24,896 bases of DNA from Pirellulales bacterium. Lineage in GTDB: Bacteria; Planctomycetota; Planctomycetia; Pirellulales; Thermoguttaceae. The stretch is from the NCBI GenBank assembly GCA_030605745.1, contig JAUWHT010000048.1, positions 1 through 24,896 on the forward strand. The letters are read 5' to 3'. The notes below the pieces were generated by a model. The model was not told the DNA's origin. It saw only the letters and a list, made by a program, of their open reading frames with translations, and ran no database searches. Below are positions 18,239 to 24,896 of this stretch, piece after piece (position 1 is the stretch's first letter; each line of letters starts with the position of its first letter). A program made the translations under genes and the position numbers.

Positions 18239-19308
18239 CCGGCGTCAAGACTAGGAGACAACTCGGTTTTCGGATAGTCTCTAAGCTGACCGTGTTCTCG
18301 GTGGCCGTCGCTTTGCTTGGCGTGGCGGTCGGCACCGTATATTGTCAGTCATCCGACACCCCGTCGAAGCCGCTCGCGTGGCAACCACCCGCATTGGAAG
18401 ATGTCAAGGCCCAGGTCTTTGTGTGGCTCGAAGAGAACAAGGCCGACGAGCCGACCCGTGCCCGGGCGGTGGAACTCTGGTCGGACCTGTCCGGGCAGCC
18501 GGCCGGTGCCGAGCTGCTAGCCCGCCTGGCCGGCACCTTCGCACTGATCGACGAAAGGGCCGGCAAACTGATCCAACTCTGCTCGGAACCTAAGAGCCAC
18601 CTGCTGTTGCCCAGCCAGACCTGGCTAACAGAGGAAAAGGCGCCGCCGCTTCTGGCCGACAACATGCGTCTGCTGTACGGTCGGTGGCTTGTCCACCATG
18701 CGTTGTACGACGAATCGCTCGAACAGCTCGGCGGGCTCCAGCCCGACGACGTAGTCGCACCTGCCTTGCTGCTGTTCTACCAGGGCGTGGCTCACCATAG
18801 CCTGCTGCACAAGGAGGAAGGTCTGCGAGCGATGGAACGGCTGATCGACGGGGCCGAAGGGAGTCCCCGGCGCTACATTGCCGTTGCCCGGCTGATGCAG
18901 CAGGACCTGGAGGGACTGAAGAACGACACGCTGGACCACATCACCCGGCGGATGGACGACATTCGACGCCGTCTGGACCTGGGGCGCGCCGGCAAGAAGG
19001 TCCGCAAGATCGAGGACGGCGTGATCGAGTCGCTCGACAAGCTGATCAAGAAGCTCGAGGAGCAACAAGCGGCAGCAGCGGCCGGCAGCGGCAGTATCCA
19101 GTCCAGCAACCCGGCTTCCGACAGCCAAATCATGGGCGGCAAGGGCCGCGGGGAGGTGACCAAGCGGAACATCGGCTCCGAGAGCGGCTGGGGGGACCTG
19201 CCGCCGAAACAACGTGAAGAAGCCCTACAGCAGATCGGCCGCCAGTTCCCCTCCCACTATCGCGACGTCATTGAGCAATACTTTCGTAGGCTCGCAAGCG
19301 AAGAATGA
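18235..19308 (+). CDS. Exported helical protein, partner of upstream coiled-coil gene
   Basis: 357 residues. It starts within the stop of the upstream gene (ATGA), with GGAG six bases before. A hydrophobic N-terminal segment (about 18-37, ending TVYCQ) is a signal peptide, or a lipoprotein-like one if the cysteine at 37 is used, which I cannot decide. A helical region with a TPR-like hairpin follows (LLLFYQGVAHHSLLHKEEGL), then a coiled coil (DDIRRRLDLGRAGKKVRKIE...LIKKLEEQQ), an Ala/Gly/Ser linker, and a C-terminal WGDLPPKQREEALQQIGRQF...YRDVIEQYFRRLA motif that I recall at the ends of planctomycete proteins in this setting. Function unknown; coupling to the previous gene suggests one complex. 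Confidence 0.72.
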   Translation: MTGVKTRRQLGFRIVSKLTVFSVAVALLGVAVGTVYCQSSDTPSKPLAWQPPALEDVKAQVFVWLEENKADEPTRARAVELWSDLSGQPAGAELLARLAGTFALIDERAGKLIQLCSEPKSHLLLPSQTWLTEEKAPPLLADNMRLLYGRWLVHHALYDESLEQLGGLQPDDVVAPALLLFYQGVAHHSLLHKEEGLRAMERLIDGAEGSPRRYIAVARLMQQDLEGLKNDTLDHITRRMDDIRRRLDLGRAGKKVRKIEDGVIESLDKLIKKLEEQQAAAAAGSGSIQSSNPASDSQIMGGKGRGEVTKRNIGSESGWGDLPPKQREEALQQIGRQFPSHYRDVIEQYFRRLASEE

Positions 19309-19343
19309 AGAGGGGAGAGTGAAGAGTGGAGAGTGGAAAGTGT
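19309..19343. repeat. Purine-rich degenerate tandem repeat
   Basis: Imperfect GAGAGTGAAGAGTGGA-type units run directly after the stop codon of the preceding gene, then a fragment of the GTTGGTGCGGCAG family (about 19345-19358). Low-complexity intergenic text; no structure or coding sense is evident. Confidence 0.5.
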
Positions 19344-19377
19344 TTGTTGGTGCGGCAGGCTAAACTGGACTGCGACG

Positions 19378-19412
19378 CAATTTGCAACTGTCAATTTTCA
19401 ATTTTCAATTTC
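19378..19412. repeat. CAATTTGCAA / TCAATTTTCAA tandem repeat
   Basis: AT-rich short units CAATTTGCAA, CTGTCAATTTT and CAATTTT are repeated. The same text, nearly identical over about 24 bases, reappears at 22437-22461 inside a coding sequence. With the preceding purine repeat it makes up nearly all of the gap 19309-19431. Confidence 0.6.
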
Positions 19413-19431
19413 CTTACAACCCGACTTACCC

Positions 19432-20619
19432 ATGCTCTCACAACTACTTGCCGTTATGTTGACCGCTACGGGGCCGACGTTCGAGGTTCAGACCGTCGAC
19501 GGTCGCATCGTGGTCGGGTCAATTGAGGCGCTGAACACCGACCAGATAACGATCCTCACATCCGACGGACCCGTGTCGCTTGGGACCGACAAGCTGATGG
19601 TGCTTTCCCCCAAGCAGAAGCCTGCGGCGGTGAACCAGGACCCCTGCGCCTGGATCGATCTGATCGACGGCTCGTCGTTGGTCGCTCGGGACTACTTGGT
19701 TGCCGAGGGTCTGGCGCGGATCACTCTTTTCAATGATCAGGTGCTCGAGTTATCTACTACCGGCATCTTCTCGGTGCGGCTTAAGCCGCACAGTGAGGCA
19801 GTCGCCGCCGAGTGGTCGCGGATGCTCGAGATGCAGATCGACAACGATCTGTTGGTCGTGCGCAGCGACGGGATGTTGGATTACCACAAGGGCGTGCTGC
19901 GAGACGTGACCGGCAAGGTGGTGCAATTCGATCTGGAGGGCGACATCCTGCCGGTGAAACGGTTCAAGGTGCACGGGCTGGTGTATCATCAGCCCCCCGG
20001 CGGCGAGTTGCCCGAGGCCGTCTGCTGCATCGCCGATGTGTTCGGCTCGCGGTGGTCGGTCAACTTGCTCTCCCTTTCGGACGAGCTTCAGTGGACTACG
20101 CCCAGTGGTCTGACCGTAACACAACCGCTGGCATCGCTCGCCCGGATCGATTTCTCCGCCAATAAGGTCCTCTTTCTAAGCGACCTGGAACCTCAATCGA
20201 TCACCTGGACGCCGCATTTCGGCAGCGACCGGGACCTGCCGTTGCTCGGGCGGTTCTTTGCCCTGCGTGAGGACACTAACCTGCAATCAAACCCGCTGCG
20301 ACTCGACGGACAGCAATACGACAAGGGCCTGGCGCTGCATAGCCGGACCAAAGTGGTCTACCGTCTGCCCGGCCGGTTTCGCCGGTTCCAGGCCATCGTG
20401 GGCATTGACGACGACGTCCGCCCTAATGGCGATGTCTGCCTGGTGATCTACGGCGACGATCGGGTATTGCTGGAAACCACCGTCACCGGTACCGATCCAG
20501 CCAGGTCGATCGACCTGGAACTGACCGGGGTCCGCCGGCTGGGTATCCTGGTCGATTTCGGCGAGAAGCTCGACGTGGCCGATCACCTCGACCTGTGCAA
20601 TGCTAGGATTATCAAATGA
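19432..20619 (+). CDS. Exported protein with C-terminal NPCBM domain
   Basis: 395 residues from the ATG at 19432; the frame is open further up, but that part is repeat DNA. The N-terminus (MLSQLLAVMLTATGPTF) is a short signal-peptide-like segment. The middle is beta-rich with repeated TVDGRIVVGSIEAL / LIDGSSLVARDYL-type strands, resembling small Sm-like or SHD1-like barrels. The C-terminus (about 262-395) is an NPCBM/NEW2 galactose-binding-like fold: LLGRFFALREDTNLQSNPLR, YDKGLALHSRTKVVYRLPG, FQAIVGIDDDVRPNGDVCLV. NPCBM domains bind carbohydrates or proteins outside the cell. The stop overlaps the start of the protease gene (ATGA), so the two are probably coupled. Confidence 0.8.
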   Translation: MLSQLLAVMLTATGPTFEVQTVDGRIVVGSIEALNTDQITILTSDGPVSLGTDKLMVLSPKQKPAAVNQDPCAWIDLIDGSSLVARDYLVAEGLARITLFNDQVLELSTTGIFSVRLKPHSEAVAAEWSRMLEMQIDNDLLVVRSDGMLDYHKGVLRDVTGKVVQFDLEGDILPVKRFKVHGLVYHQPPGGELPEAVCCIADVFGSRWSVNLLSLSDELQWTTPSGLTVTQPLASLARIDFSANKVLFLSDLEPQSITWTPHFGSDRDLPLLGRFFALREDTNLQSNPLRLDGQQYDKGLALHSRTKVVYRLPGRFRRFQAIVGIDDDVRPNGDVCLVIYGDDRVLLETTVTGTDPARSIDLELTGVRRLGILVDFGEKLDVADHLDLCNARIIK

Positions 20620-22418
20620 AGCGTGCGTTCATCCTGGGTATCGCGACCGCATTGACGAGCCTGCCCGCTTGGACACAGGCGGGATCGTCGCCGTCAGAGA
20701 CGCCTCCCGCCTCCCGCCTACCGCCTACCACAGTGCTCAAGGCTGAGGACGAGCGGGTCGCGGTGATCGATAAGGCCAAGGACTCGGTGCTGGCCGTCTT
20801 TGCCTCGACCGGCAAGGGCGGCGGCTCCGGAGTGGTCATCACCGCGGACGGGTACGCACTTAGCAACTTCCACGTCGCCAGGCCCTGCGGCAATGCAATG
20901 AAGTGCGGCATGGCCGACGGACAGCTCTACGACGCAGTCATCGTCGGCATCGATCCGACCGGCGACGTGGCGCTGATCAAGCTCTTCGGCCGTGACGACT
21001 TCCCACACGCCGAGCTGGCTAATAGCGACCAGGTTCGGGTCGGCGACTGGTGCTTCGCCATGGGCAACCCGTTCATGTTATCCACCGACTTCCAGCCGAC
21101 GGTCACCTATGGGATTGTCTCCGGAGTACACCGCTACCAGTATCCGTCCGGAACGCTGCTGGAATACGCTGATTGCATTCAGATCGACGCGTCGATCAAT
21201 CCGGGCAATTCGGGCGGGCCGCTGTTTGACGCCGAGGGCCGACTGATCGGGATCAACGGCCGGGGCTCGTTCGAGAAGCGGGGTCGGGTCAACGTGGGCG
21301 TGGCATTCGCCATCTCGATCAACCAGATCAAGAACTTCCTCGGATACCTACGCAGCGGACGCATCGTCGATCATGCCACGCTCGGCGCCCGGGTCGGCTC
21401 CGACGAAGAAGGCCGCGTGGTGGTCACCGACATCCTCGACAACTCTGATGCCTACCGCCGGGGACTCCACTACGACGACGAGATTGTCAGCTTCGGCGGT
21501 CGACCGATCTCCACTGCCAACGGTTTTAAGAACGTGCTGGGGATCTATCCAAAGGGGTGGCGAATCCCGCTGAGTTTCCGCCAAGGCGGCAAGCGATACG
21601 ACGTCCTGGTCCGGCTTCGGGGCGTGCATGGCAAAGAGGAGTTGATCAAGAAGACCAAGGCCCGTCCGCGGGTAGTACCCATGCCGATCCCCAAACCGGG
21701 TGAGAAACCAAAGAAGGTGCAACCGAAACCCGACAGAAGACCCATACCGACAGATCGTATAAAAAAAACTGTCCGCCCCAAGCCGCCCATGCCCGAGGTG
21801 GTCAAGAAGCATTTCCAGGCCAAGCGGGGCTACGCCAACTTCTACTTCAACAGGCTGAACCGGGACCGCGTGTGGAAGGCCTGGATCGCCCAGGGCGATT
21901 TCGCCGGGCTGCGCGGCACCTGGACGCTCTCCGGCCAGTTGGAGCAGGGCGGCGGAGAGTTCCAGTTCCAGCTTAGTGACGCCGACGGCCTGCTGAAGCT
22001 GCCGGCCGGCGAGGCAACGTGGACGGCCACCGACGATTACAGTTCGTCGCTGTCCCCGCCCCACAGCGGCGGGCTGCTGCCGGCGCTAAGTCTGTGGCGG
22101 CGACTGGCCGTCGAGGGTCCCGACCGATTCGGCGATGTTACCTACCTGGGCCTGGTCCCGCTGGCAGGGCACGAAGGGCTCGTCGACGTGCTGGTCGGCC
22201 TGCATAAGGGCGTCGAATGCCACTTCCTGTTCGACCCTGTGGAAGGCCACCTGTTGGCAATCGAGATGTTTCCCGACGAGGACGTCGATCCGTGCGAGAT
22301 CTACTTCTCGGAATATCGCCAACTCGACGGCCGCTTCCTGCCGGGGCGGATGGAAGTCCATGTCGGAGACGACCTTTACGGGGTTTTTAGATTCGATGAG
22401 TTCGAGTTTGAGAAGTAA
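20616..22418 (+). CDS. HtrA/DegP-like S1C serine protease with PDZ and novel C-terminal domain
   Basis: 600 residues. A signal peptide (about 1-22) is followed by a Pro-rich linker and a trypsin-like domain with an intact triad: His86 in ALSNFHV, Asp117 in DPTGDVALIKL, Ser199 in NPGNSGGPL. A PDZ domain follows (about 253-345, e.g. VVTDILDNSDAYRRGLHYDD), then a Lys/Pro-rich linker and a C-terminal domain (about 390-600) of mostly beta character that I do not recognise. The family degrades or chaperones misfolded envelope proteins. AGGA lies seven bases before the ATG. It is the only one of the three neighbouring HtrA-like proteins with a complete triad. The linker near residues 29-38 is encoded by a 7-base tandem repeat. 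Confidence 0.9.
   Translation: MKRAFILGIATALTSLPAWTQAGSSPSETPPASRLPPTTVLKAEDERVAVIDKAKDSVLAVFASTGKGGGSGVVITADGYALSNFHVARPCGNAMKCGMADGQLYDAVIVGIDPTGDVALIKLFGRDDFPHAELANSDQVRVGDWCFAMGNPFMLSTDFQPTVTYGIVSGVHRYQYPSGTLLEYADCIQIDASINPGNSGGPLFDAEGRLIGINGRGSFEKRGRVNVGVAFAISINQIKNFLGYLRSGRIVDHATLGARVGSDEEGRVVVTDILDNSDAYRRGLHYDDEIVSFGGRPISTANGFKNVLGIYPKGWRIPLSFRQGGKRYDVLVRLRGVHGKEELIKKTKARPRVVPMPIPKPGEKPKKVQPKPDRRPIPTDRIKKTVRPKPPMPEVVKKHFQAKRGYANFYFNRLNRDRVWKAWIAQGDFAGLRGTWTLSGQLEQGGGEFQFQLSDADGLLKLPAGEATWTATDDYSSSLSPPHSGGLLPALSLWRRLAVEGPDRFGDVTYLGLVPLAGHEGLVDVLVGLHKGVECHFLFDPVEGHLLAIEMFPDEDVDPCEIYFSEYRQLDGRFLPGRMEVHVGDDLYGVFRFDEFEFEK
20701..20729 (+). repeat. 7-bp tandem repeat inside the protease gene
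   Basis: Two units of CGCCTCC and two of CGCCTAC run head to tail. Because the unit is not a multiple of three, each copy is read in a different frame; the result is the Pro-rich linker between signal peptide and protease domain. Confidence 0.7.
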
Positions 22419-22419
22419 C

Positions 22420-23457
22420 ATGGGAACGAACGATTGCAATTTGCAATTGTCAATTTGCAATGTCCTTCTCGCTGCAACGGCGGTAATCGCTTCTGCCGAG
22501 GCCGCCCGCGCCGCCGGTACGTCTATCGCCCAGGTAATCGACGGAGTGCAACCCAAGATCGTCAAGATCTACGGCGCAGGGGGGTTCCGCGGCATGGAAG
22601 CATATCAAAGCGGAATGTTGGTTTCCTCCGAGGGCCACATCCTCACCGTGTTCAGCTACGTGCTGGACACCGAGTACATCACCACCACGCTGGACGACGG
22701 GCGGAAGTTCGATGCCAAACTGTTGGGCGCCGATCCCCGGCTGGAGGTGGCCCTGCTGAAGATCGACGCCGCCGAACTGCCGTACTTCGACTTGCAGCAG
22801 GCCATCGAGGTCGAAGAGGGTGCGCGGGTGTTGGCGCTCAGTAACCTGTTTGGCGTGGCCACCGGCGACGAGCCTGCCAGCGTGCAGCACGGCGTCGTCT
22901 CGGTCAAGACGAACCTGACGGCACGCCGCGGCGTGTTTGAGACCACGTACCGCGGGCCGGTCTACGTGCTGGACGCGATGACCAATAATCCGGGCGCCGC
23001 CGGCGGCGCGCTGATAACCCGACGTGGAGAACTGGTCGGACTGCTGGGTAAGGAACTCCGCAACTCGCTTAGCAACACCTGGCTGAACTACGCGGTGCCT
23101 ATCCAGCAGCTACGCGAATCGGTCGAAGCGATCCGCTCCGGCAAGTTTGTCTCCGAGCGGGACGAGAAACCGGAGGAAAAACCGCAGCGCTCGCTCGATT
23201 TGGCGATGCTGGGAATCGAGTTGGTTCCCAATGTGCTGGAGCGGACCCCACCGTATGTCGACCGCGTCCACCCCGGTTCACCCGCCGCCGAGGCCGGCAT
23301 CCGCCCCGACGACCTGATCGTGCTGCTCGGCCAGCGGTTGATCCAGTCATGCAAATCGCTCCGTGCCGAGTTAGAATACATCGACTTCGAAGACCAAATC
23401 AAGCTGACCGTACTCCGCGGGCAGGAACTATTGGAATTGACGTTGCAAGCCAAATAG
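22420..23457 (+). CDS. HtrA-like pseudoprotease with PDZ domain
   Basis: 345 residues, beginning one base after the stop of the active protease, with GAGAAG as ribosome site. A signal peptide (about 1-32) is partly encoded by the CAATTTGCAA repeat. The trypsin-like domain aligns clearly with the upstream paralogue, but all three catalytic positions have changed: His to Ser79 (TVFSYVL), Asp to Glu109 (DPRLEVALLKI) and Ser to Ala194 (NPGAAGGAL). The fold-defining GG and ALLKI motifs remain, so it should fold but not cleave. A PDZ domain follows (about 265-345, VDRVHPGSPAAEAGIRPDDL). Likely a regulatory or substrate-binding subunit; that role is inference. Confidence 0.87.
   Translation: MGTNDCNLQLSICNVLLAATAVIASAEAARAAGTSIAQVIDGVQPKIVKIYGAGGFRGMEAYQSGMLVSSEGHILTVFSYVLDTEYITTTLDDGRKFDAKLLGADPRLEVALLKIDAAELPYFDLQQAIEVEEGARVLALSNLFGVATGDEPASVQHGVVSVKTNLTARRGVFETTYRGPVYVLDAMTNNPGAAGGALITRRGELVGLLGKELRNSLSNTWLNYAVPIQQLRESVEAIRSGKFVSERDEKPEEKPQRSLDLAMLGIELVPNVLERTPPYVDRVHPGSPAAEAGIRPDDLIVLLGQRLIQSCKSLRAELEYIDFEDQIKLTVLRGQELLELTLQAK
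22437..22461 (+). repeat. Intergenic-type repeat inside signal-peptide coding sequence
   Basis: CAATTTGCAATTGTCAATTT followed by GCAAT matches the repeat at 19378 at about 22 of 24 positions. It encodes residues 6-14 of the signal peptide of the pseudoprotease. Confidence 0.65.
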
Positions 23458-23458
23458 A

Positions 23459-23483
23459 GTTTAGCCGCCGCGTCCACGCGGCG
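23459..23483 (-). repeat. 25-bp perfect inverted repeat, left copy
   Basis: The exact reverse complement of 24553-24577. It is itself a hairpin (CGCCGCG, loop TCCA, CGCGGCG). It begins two bases after the stop of the first pseudoprotease and lies upstream of the second, 48 bases before its start. Confidence 0.8.
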
Positions 23484-23531
23484 TTATTCCCCGTTACATA
23501 CGGTTTTCCGCAAACACAAACAGGAACTATC

Positions 23532-24575
23532 GTGACCGCTGGAATTTACAATCACTGGATGATCTGCTGCTTCACGATGGTAGTGATGGCCACATGTTTT
23601 GCGTCCGTCGCAGCAGATGAGGACATTGAACTGCTCGAACAGCAGGCGTTCCGCGCGGCCGTCGAGCGCGTGGCGCCGTCGGTCGTCCGCATCGAGACGG
23701 TCGGCGGGCTGCAGCGCGTCGGCAAGTTGCTCTTCGGCACCGGCCCGACCACCGGACTGGTCGTGGACCGGCAAGGTTACATCGTCTCCAGCGCGTTTAA
23801 CTTCGTGAACCGCCCGGACTCGATCCTTGTTTGCCTGCCCGATGGTGTGCGCAAGCCGGCCCAGCTCGTGGCCACCGACCATAGTCGGATGATCGTGCTG
23901 TTGAAGATCGAGACCGACCGGCCGCTGGCCGTCCCCGAGATCGCTCCGGCCGGCGAGATCCGCGTGGGCCAGTGGTCGATCGCCGTGGGACGCACCTTCG
24001 AGGGCAGCCGGCCCAACATGTCGGTAGGCATCATAAGCGCGCTGGGGCGGATCTGGGGCAAGGCCATCCAAACCGACGCGGCAGTCTCGCCGAATAACTA
24101 CGGCGGACCGCTCGTGGATATCCGCGGCCGTGTACTCGGCCTGCTCGTGCCCCTGTCGCCCCGGTCGGCCAAGGAAATCGCCGGGATTGAGTGGTACGAC
24201 TCGGGCATCGGGTTCGCCATCGAGGCCGAACACATCCAGAATATCCTGCCCAGGCTCAAAAAAGGCGAAGACCTGCATCCCGGCGTAATGGGCGTGAATC
24301 TCAGCGGCGGCAACCTTTACACGGGCGAGCCGGTGATCGCCGTCGCCCGGCCCAATTCACCCGCCGCCAAGGCCGGGCTCAAAAAGGGCGACCGGATCGT
24401 CGAAATCGACGGCCGCAAAATCCGCCGCGCCGCCGAAGTCAAGCAAGAGGTAAGCCGCCGCTATGCCGGCGACAAAATCCGCCTGGTAGTGTTCCGCGAT
24501 GGGAAGCGCGTCAAGTGCGAAGTGGAACTGGCCGTGAAACCGGAGAAGATCACGCCGCGTGGACGCGGCGGCTAA
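23532..24575 (+). CDS. Second HtrA-like pseudoprotease with PDZ domain
   Basis: 347 residues from a GTG at 23532, chosen because AGGA lies six bases upstream; an ATG at 23559 would shorten it by nine residues. A signal peptide (about 1-28, ...CFASVAAD) is followed by a trypsin-like domain without triad: the His region reads SSAFNFV (86-92), the Asp position is lost (DHSRMIVLLKI), and the Ser is Tyr190 in PNNYGGPL. A PDZ domain forms the C-terminus (about 253-340, VIAVARPNSPAAKAGLKKGD). The last residues (TPRGRGG) and the TAA stop are encoded by a copy of the 25-bp hairpin repeat, so the true C-terminus may once have been longer. Probably a non-catalytic partner of the protease two genes upstream. 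Confidence 0.85.
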   Translation: MTAGIYNHWMICCFTMVVMATCFASVAADEDIELLEQQAFRAAVERVAPSVVRIETVGGLQRVGKLLFGTGPTTGLVVDRQGYIVSSAFNFVNRPDSILVCLPDGVRKPAQLVATDHSRMIVLLKIETDRPLAVPEIAPAGEIRVGQWSIAVGRTFEGSRPNMSVGIISALGRIWGKAIQTDAAVSPNNYGGPLVDIRGRVLGLLVPLSPRSAKEIAGIEWYDSGIGFAIEAEHIQNILPRLKKGEDLHPGVMGVNLSGGNLYTGEPVIAVARPNSPAAKAGLKKGDRIVEIDGRKIRRAAEVKQEVSRRYAGDKIRLVVFRDGKRVKCEVELAVKPEKITPRGRGG

Positions 24576-24577
24576 AC
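24553..24577 (+). repeat. 25-bp perfect inverted repeat, right copy
   Basis: CGCCGCG-tgga-CGCGGCG followed by GCTAAAC. It overlaps the last codons and stop of the second pseudoprotease gene. The left copy at 23459-23483 is its exact inverse, and the unit at 25-49 matches it at 23 of 25 positions. Confidence 0.8.
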
Positions 24578-24590
24578 TGACTGAAATCCC

Positions 24591-24896
24591 ATGCGTCGAC
24601 ATCTGATCGGAACCATCGCGCTAATACTGCTCGTCGGCGCGGTGATATTTTGGATCTGGCCGCCGGGAGCACAAGGGTGGCAAGTCCAGTTCAAGGCGGC
24701 CTGCTGGCGGCTGGGGGCCTTGATGGCCGTGCTATGGGTGGCCTATCCGCAGGTTTACCACATGCCAGCCTGGCTGTTGGCCATGCTGCCGCTGCTGGTA
24801 GTAGTCTTGGCGATCCGCCCCCGCTGGTTCCTACTCGCGCTGCCGATCATCATCGCGCTGGCCATCCTGAAACCGCAGATCGGCCGGCGGCGGTAG
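24591..24896 (+). CDS. Small multi-pass membrane protein
   Basis: 101 residues, complete: the TAG stop is the last codon of the window. Four hydrophobic segments are visible, at about 5-22 (LIGTIALILLVGAVIFW), 38-53, 57-76 (PAWLLAMLPLLVVVLAI) and 79-94, with positive ends (MRRH at the start, GRRR at the finish). It starts 15 bases after the pseudoprotease stop and has no clear ribosome site. I recognise no family. Its position suggests a membrane partner of the protease set, but this is only context. Confidence 0.7.
   Translation: MRRHLIGTIALILLVGAVIFWIWPPGAQGWQVQFKAACWRLGALMAVLWVAYPQVYHMPAWLLAMLPLLVVVLAIRPRWFLLALPIIIALAILKPQIGRRR

Noticed and set aside
22135..22419. Upstream extension of the first pseudoprotease
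   Set aside because: It overlaps the end of the active protease in another frame; a signal peptide and ribosome site mark the start at 22420.
23349..23531. Upstream extension of the second pseudoprotease
   Set aside because: It would overlap the previous gene and read through the 25-bp repeat; AGGA and the signal peptide support the GTG at 23532.
23459..24577. Insertion sequence with terminal inverted repeats
   Set aside because: The gene between the repeats is an HtrA-like pseudoprotease, not a transposase, and no target-site duplication is visible just outside the repeats. Kept only as a possible cassette.

Overview
The window looks like chromosomal DNA from a planctomycete, most likely of the Pirellulales type. 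The evidence is GC-rich coding sequence, many secreted PQQ-propeller, NPCBM and HtrA-like proteins, a MoxR/VWA operon in the planctomycete style, and gaps full of small palindromic repeats. This is inference from gene families and style; there is no rRNA or other marker gene to confirm it. No tRNA, rRNA, CRISPR array, transposase or phage gene was seen.

Layout. At 1-300 there is a decayed fragment of a Maf-type nucleotide pyrophosphatase embedded in short palindromic repeats. At 399-734 a small HU-family DNA-binding protein lies on the minus strand, with a strong ribosome binding site and a structured terminator. The 371-base gap at 735-1105 separates it from the divergent plus-strand genes and holds two large inverted-repeat structures. 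From 1106 to the end every gene is on the plus strand: a giant secreted protein with two PQQ-type propellers and TPRs (1106-5821), a secreted squalene-cyclase-fold repeat protein (5933-6961), then a long MoxR-type cluster.

The MoxR cluster runs: MoxR AAA+ ATPase (7148-8203), DUF58 protein (8172-9074), BatA-like membrane VWA protein (9375-11600), second membrane VWA protein (11751-14216), DUF4175-like membrane protein (14403-16718), and two exported coiled-coil proteins (16721-18238 and 18235-19308). After a repeat-filled gap come an NPCBM-domain exported protein (19432-20619), three consecutive trypsin/HtrA-like proteins (20616-22418, 22420-23457, 23532-24575) and a small multi-pass membrane protein (24591-24896). 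The genes from 14403 onward are tightly packed, with overlaps or gaps of only a few bases at several junctions, so they are probably cotranscribed in blocks. A reasonable reading is a cell-envelope machine: a cytoplasmic ATPase and DUF58 adaptor act on membrane VWA proteins, with extracytoplasmic coiled-coil partners and a protease/pseudoprotease set.

Most notable: (i) three copies of a 58-61 bp element that folds as a complete four-way cloverleaf and shows compensatory changes, one in each of three successive gaps of the VWA operon; (ii) three tandem HtrA-like genes in which only the first keeps the His-Asp-Ser triad; (iii) a perfect 25-bp inverted repeat bracketing the third of these, with one copy supplying its stop codon; (iv) repeat-family sequence that has become part of coding regions.
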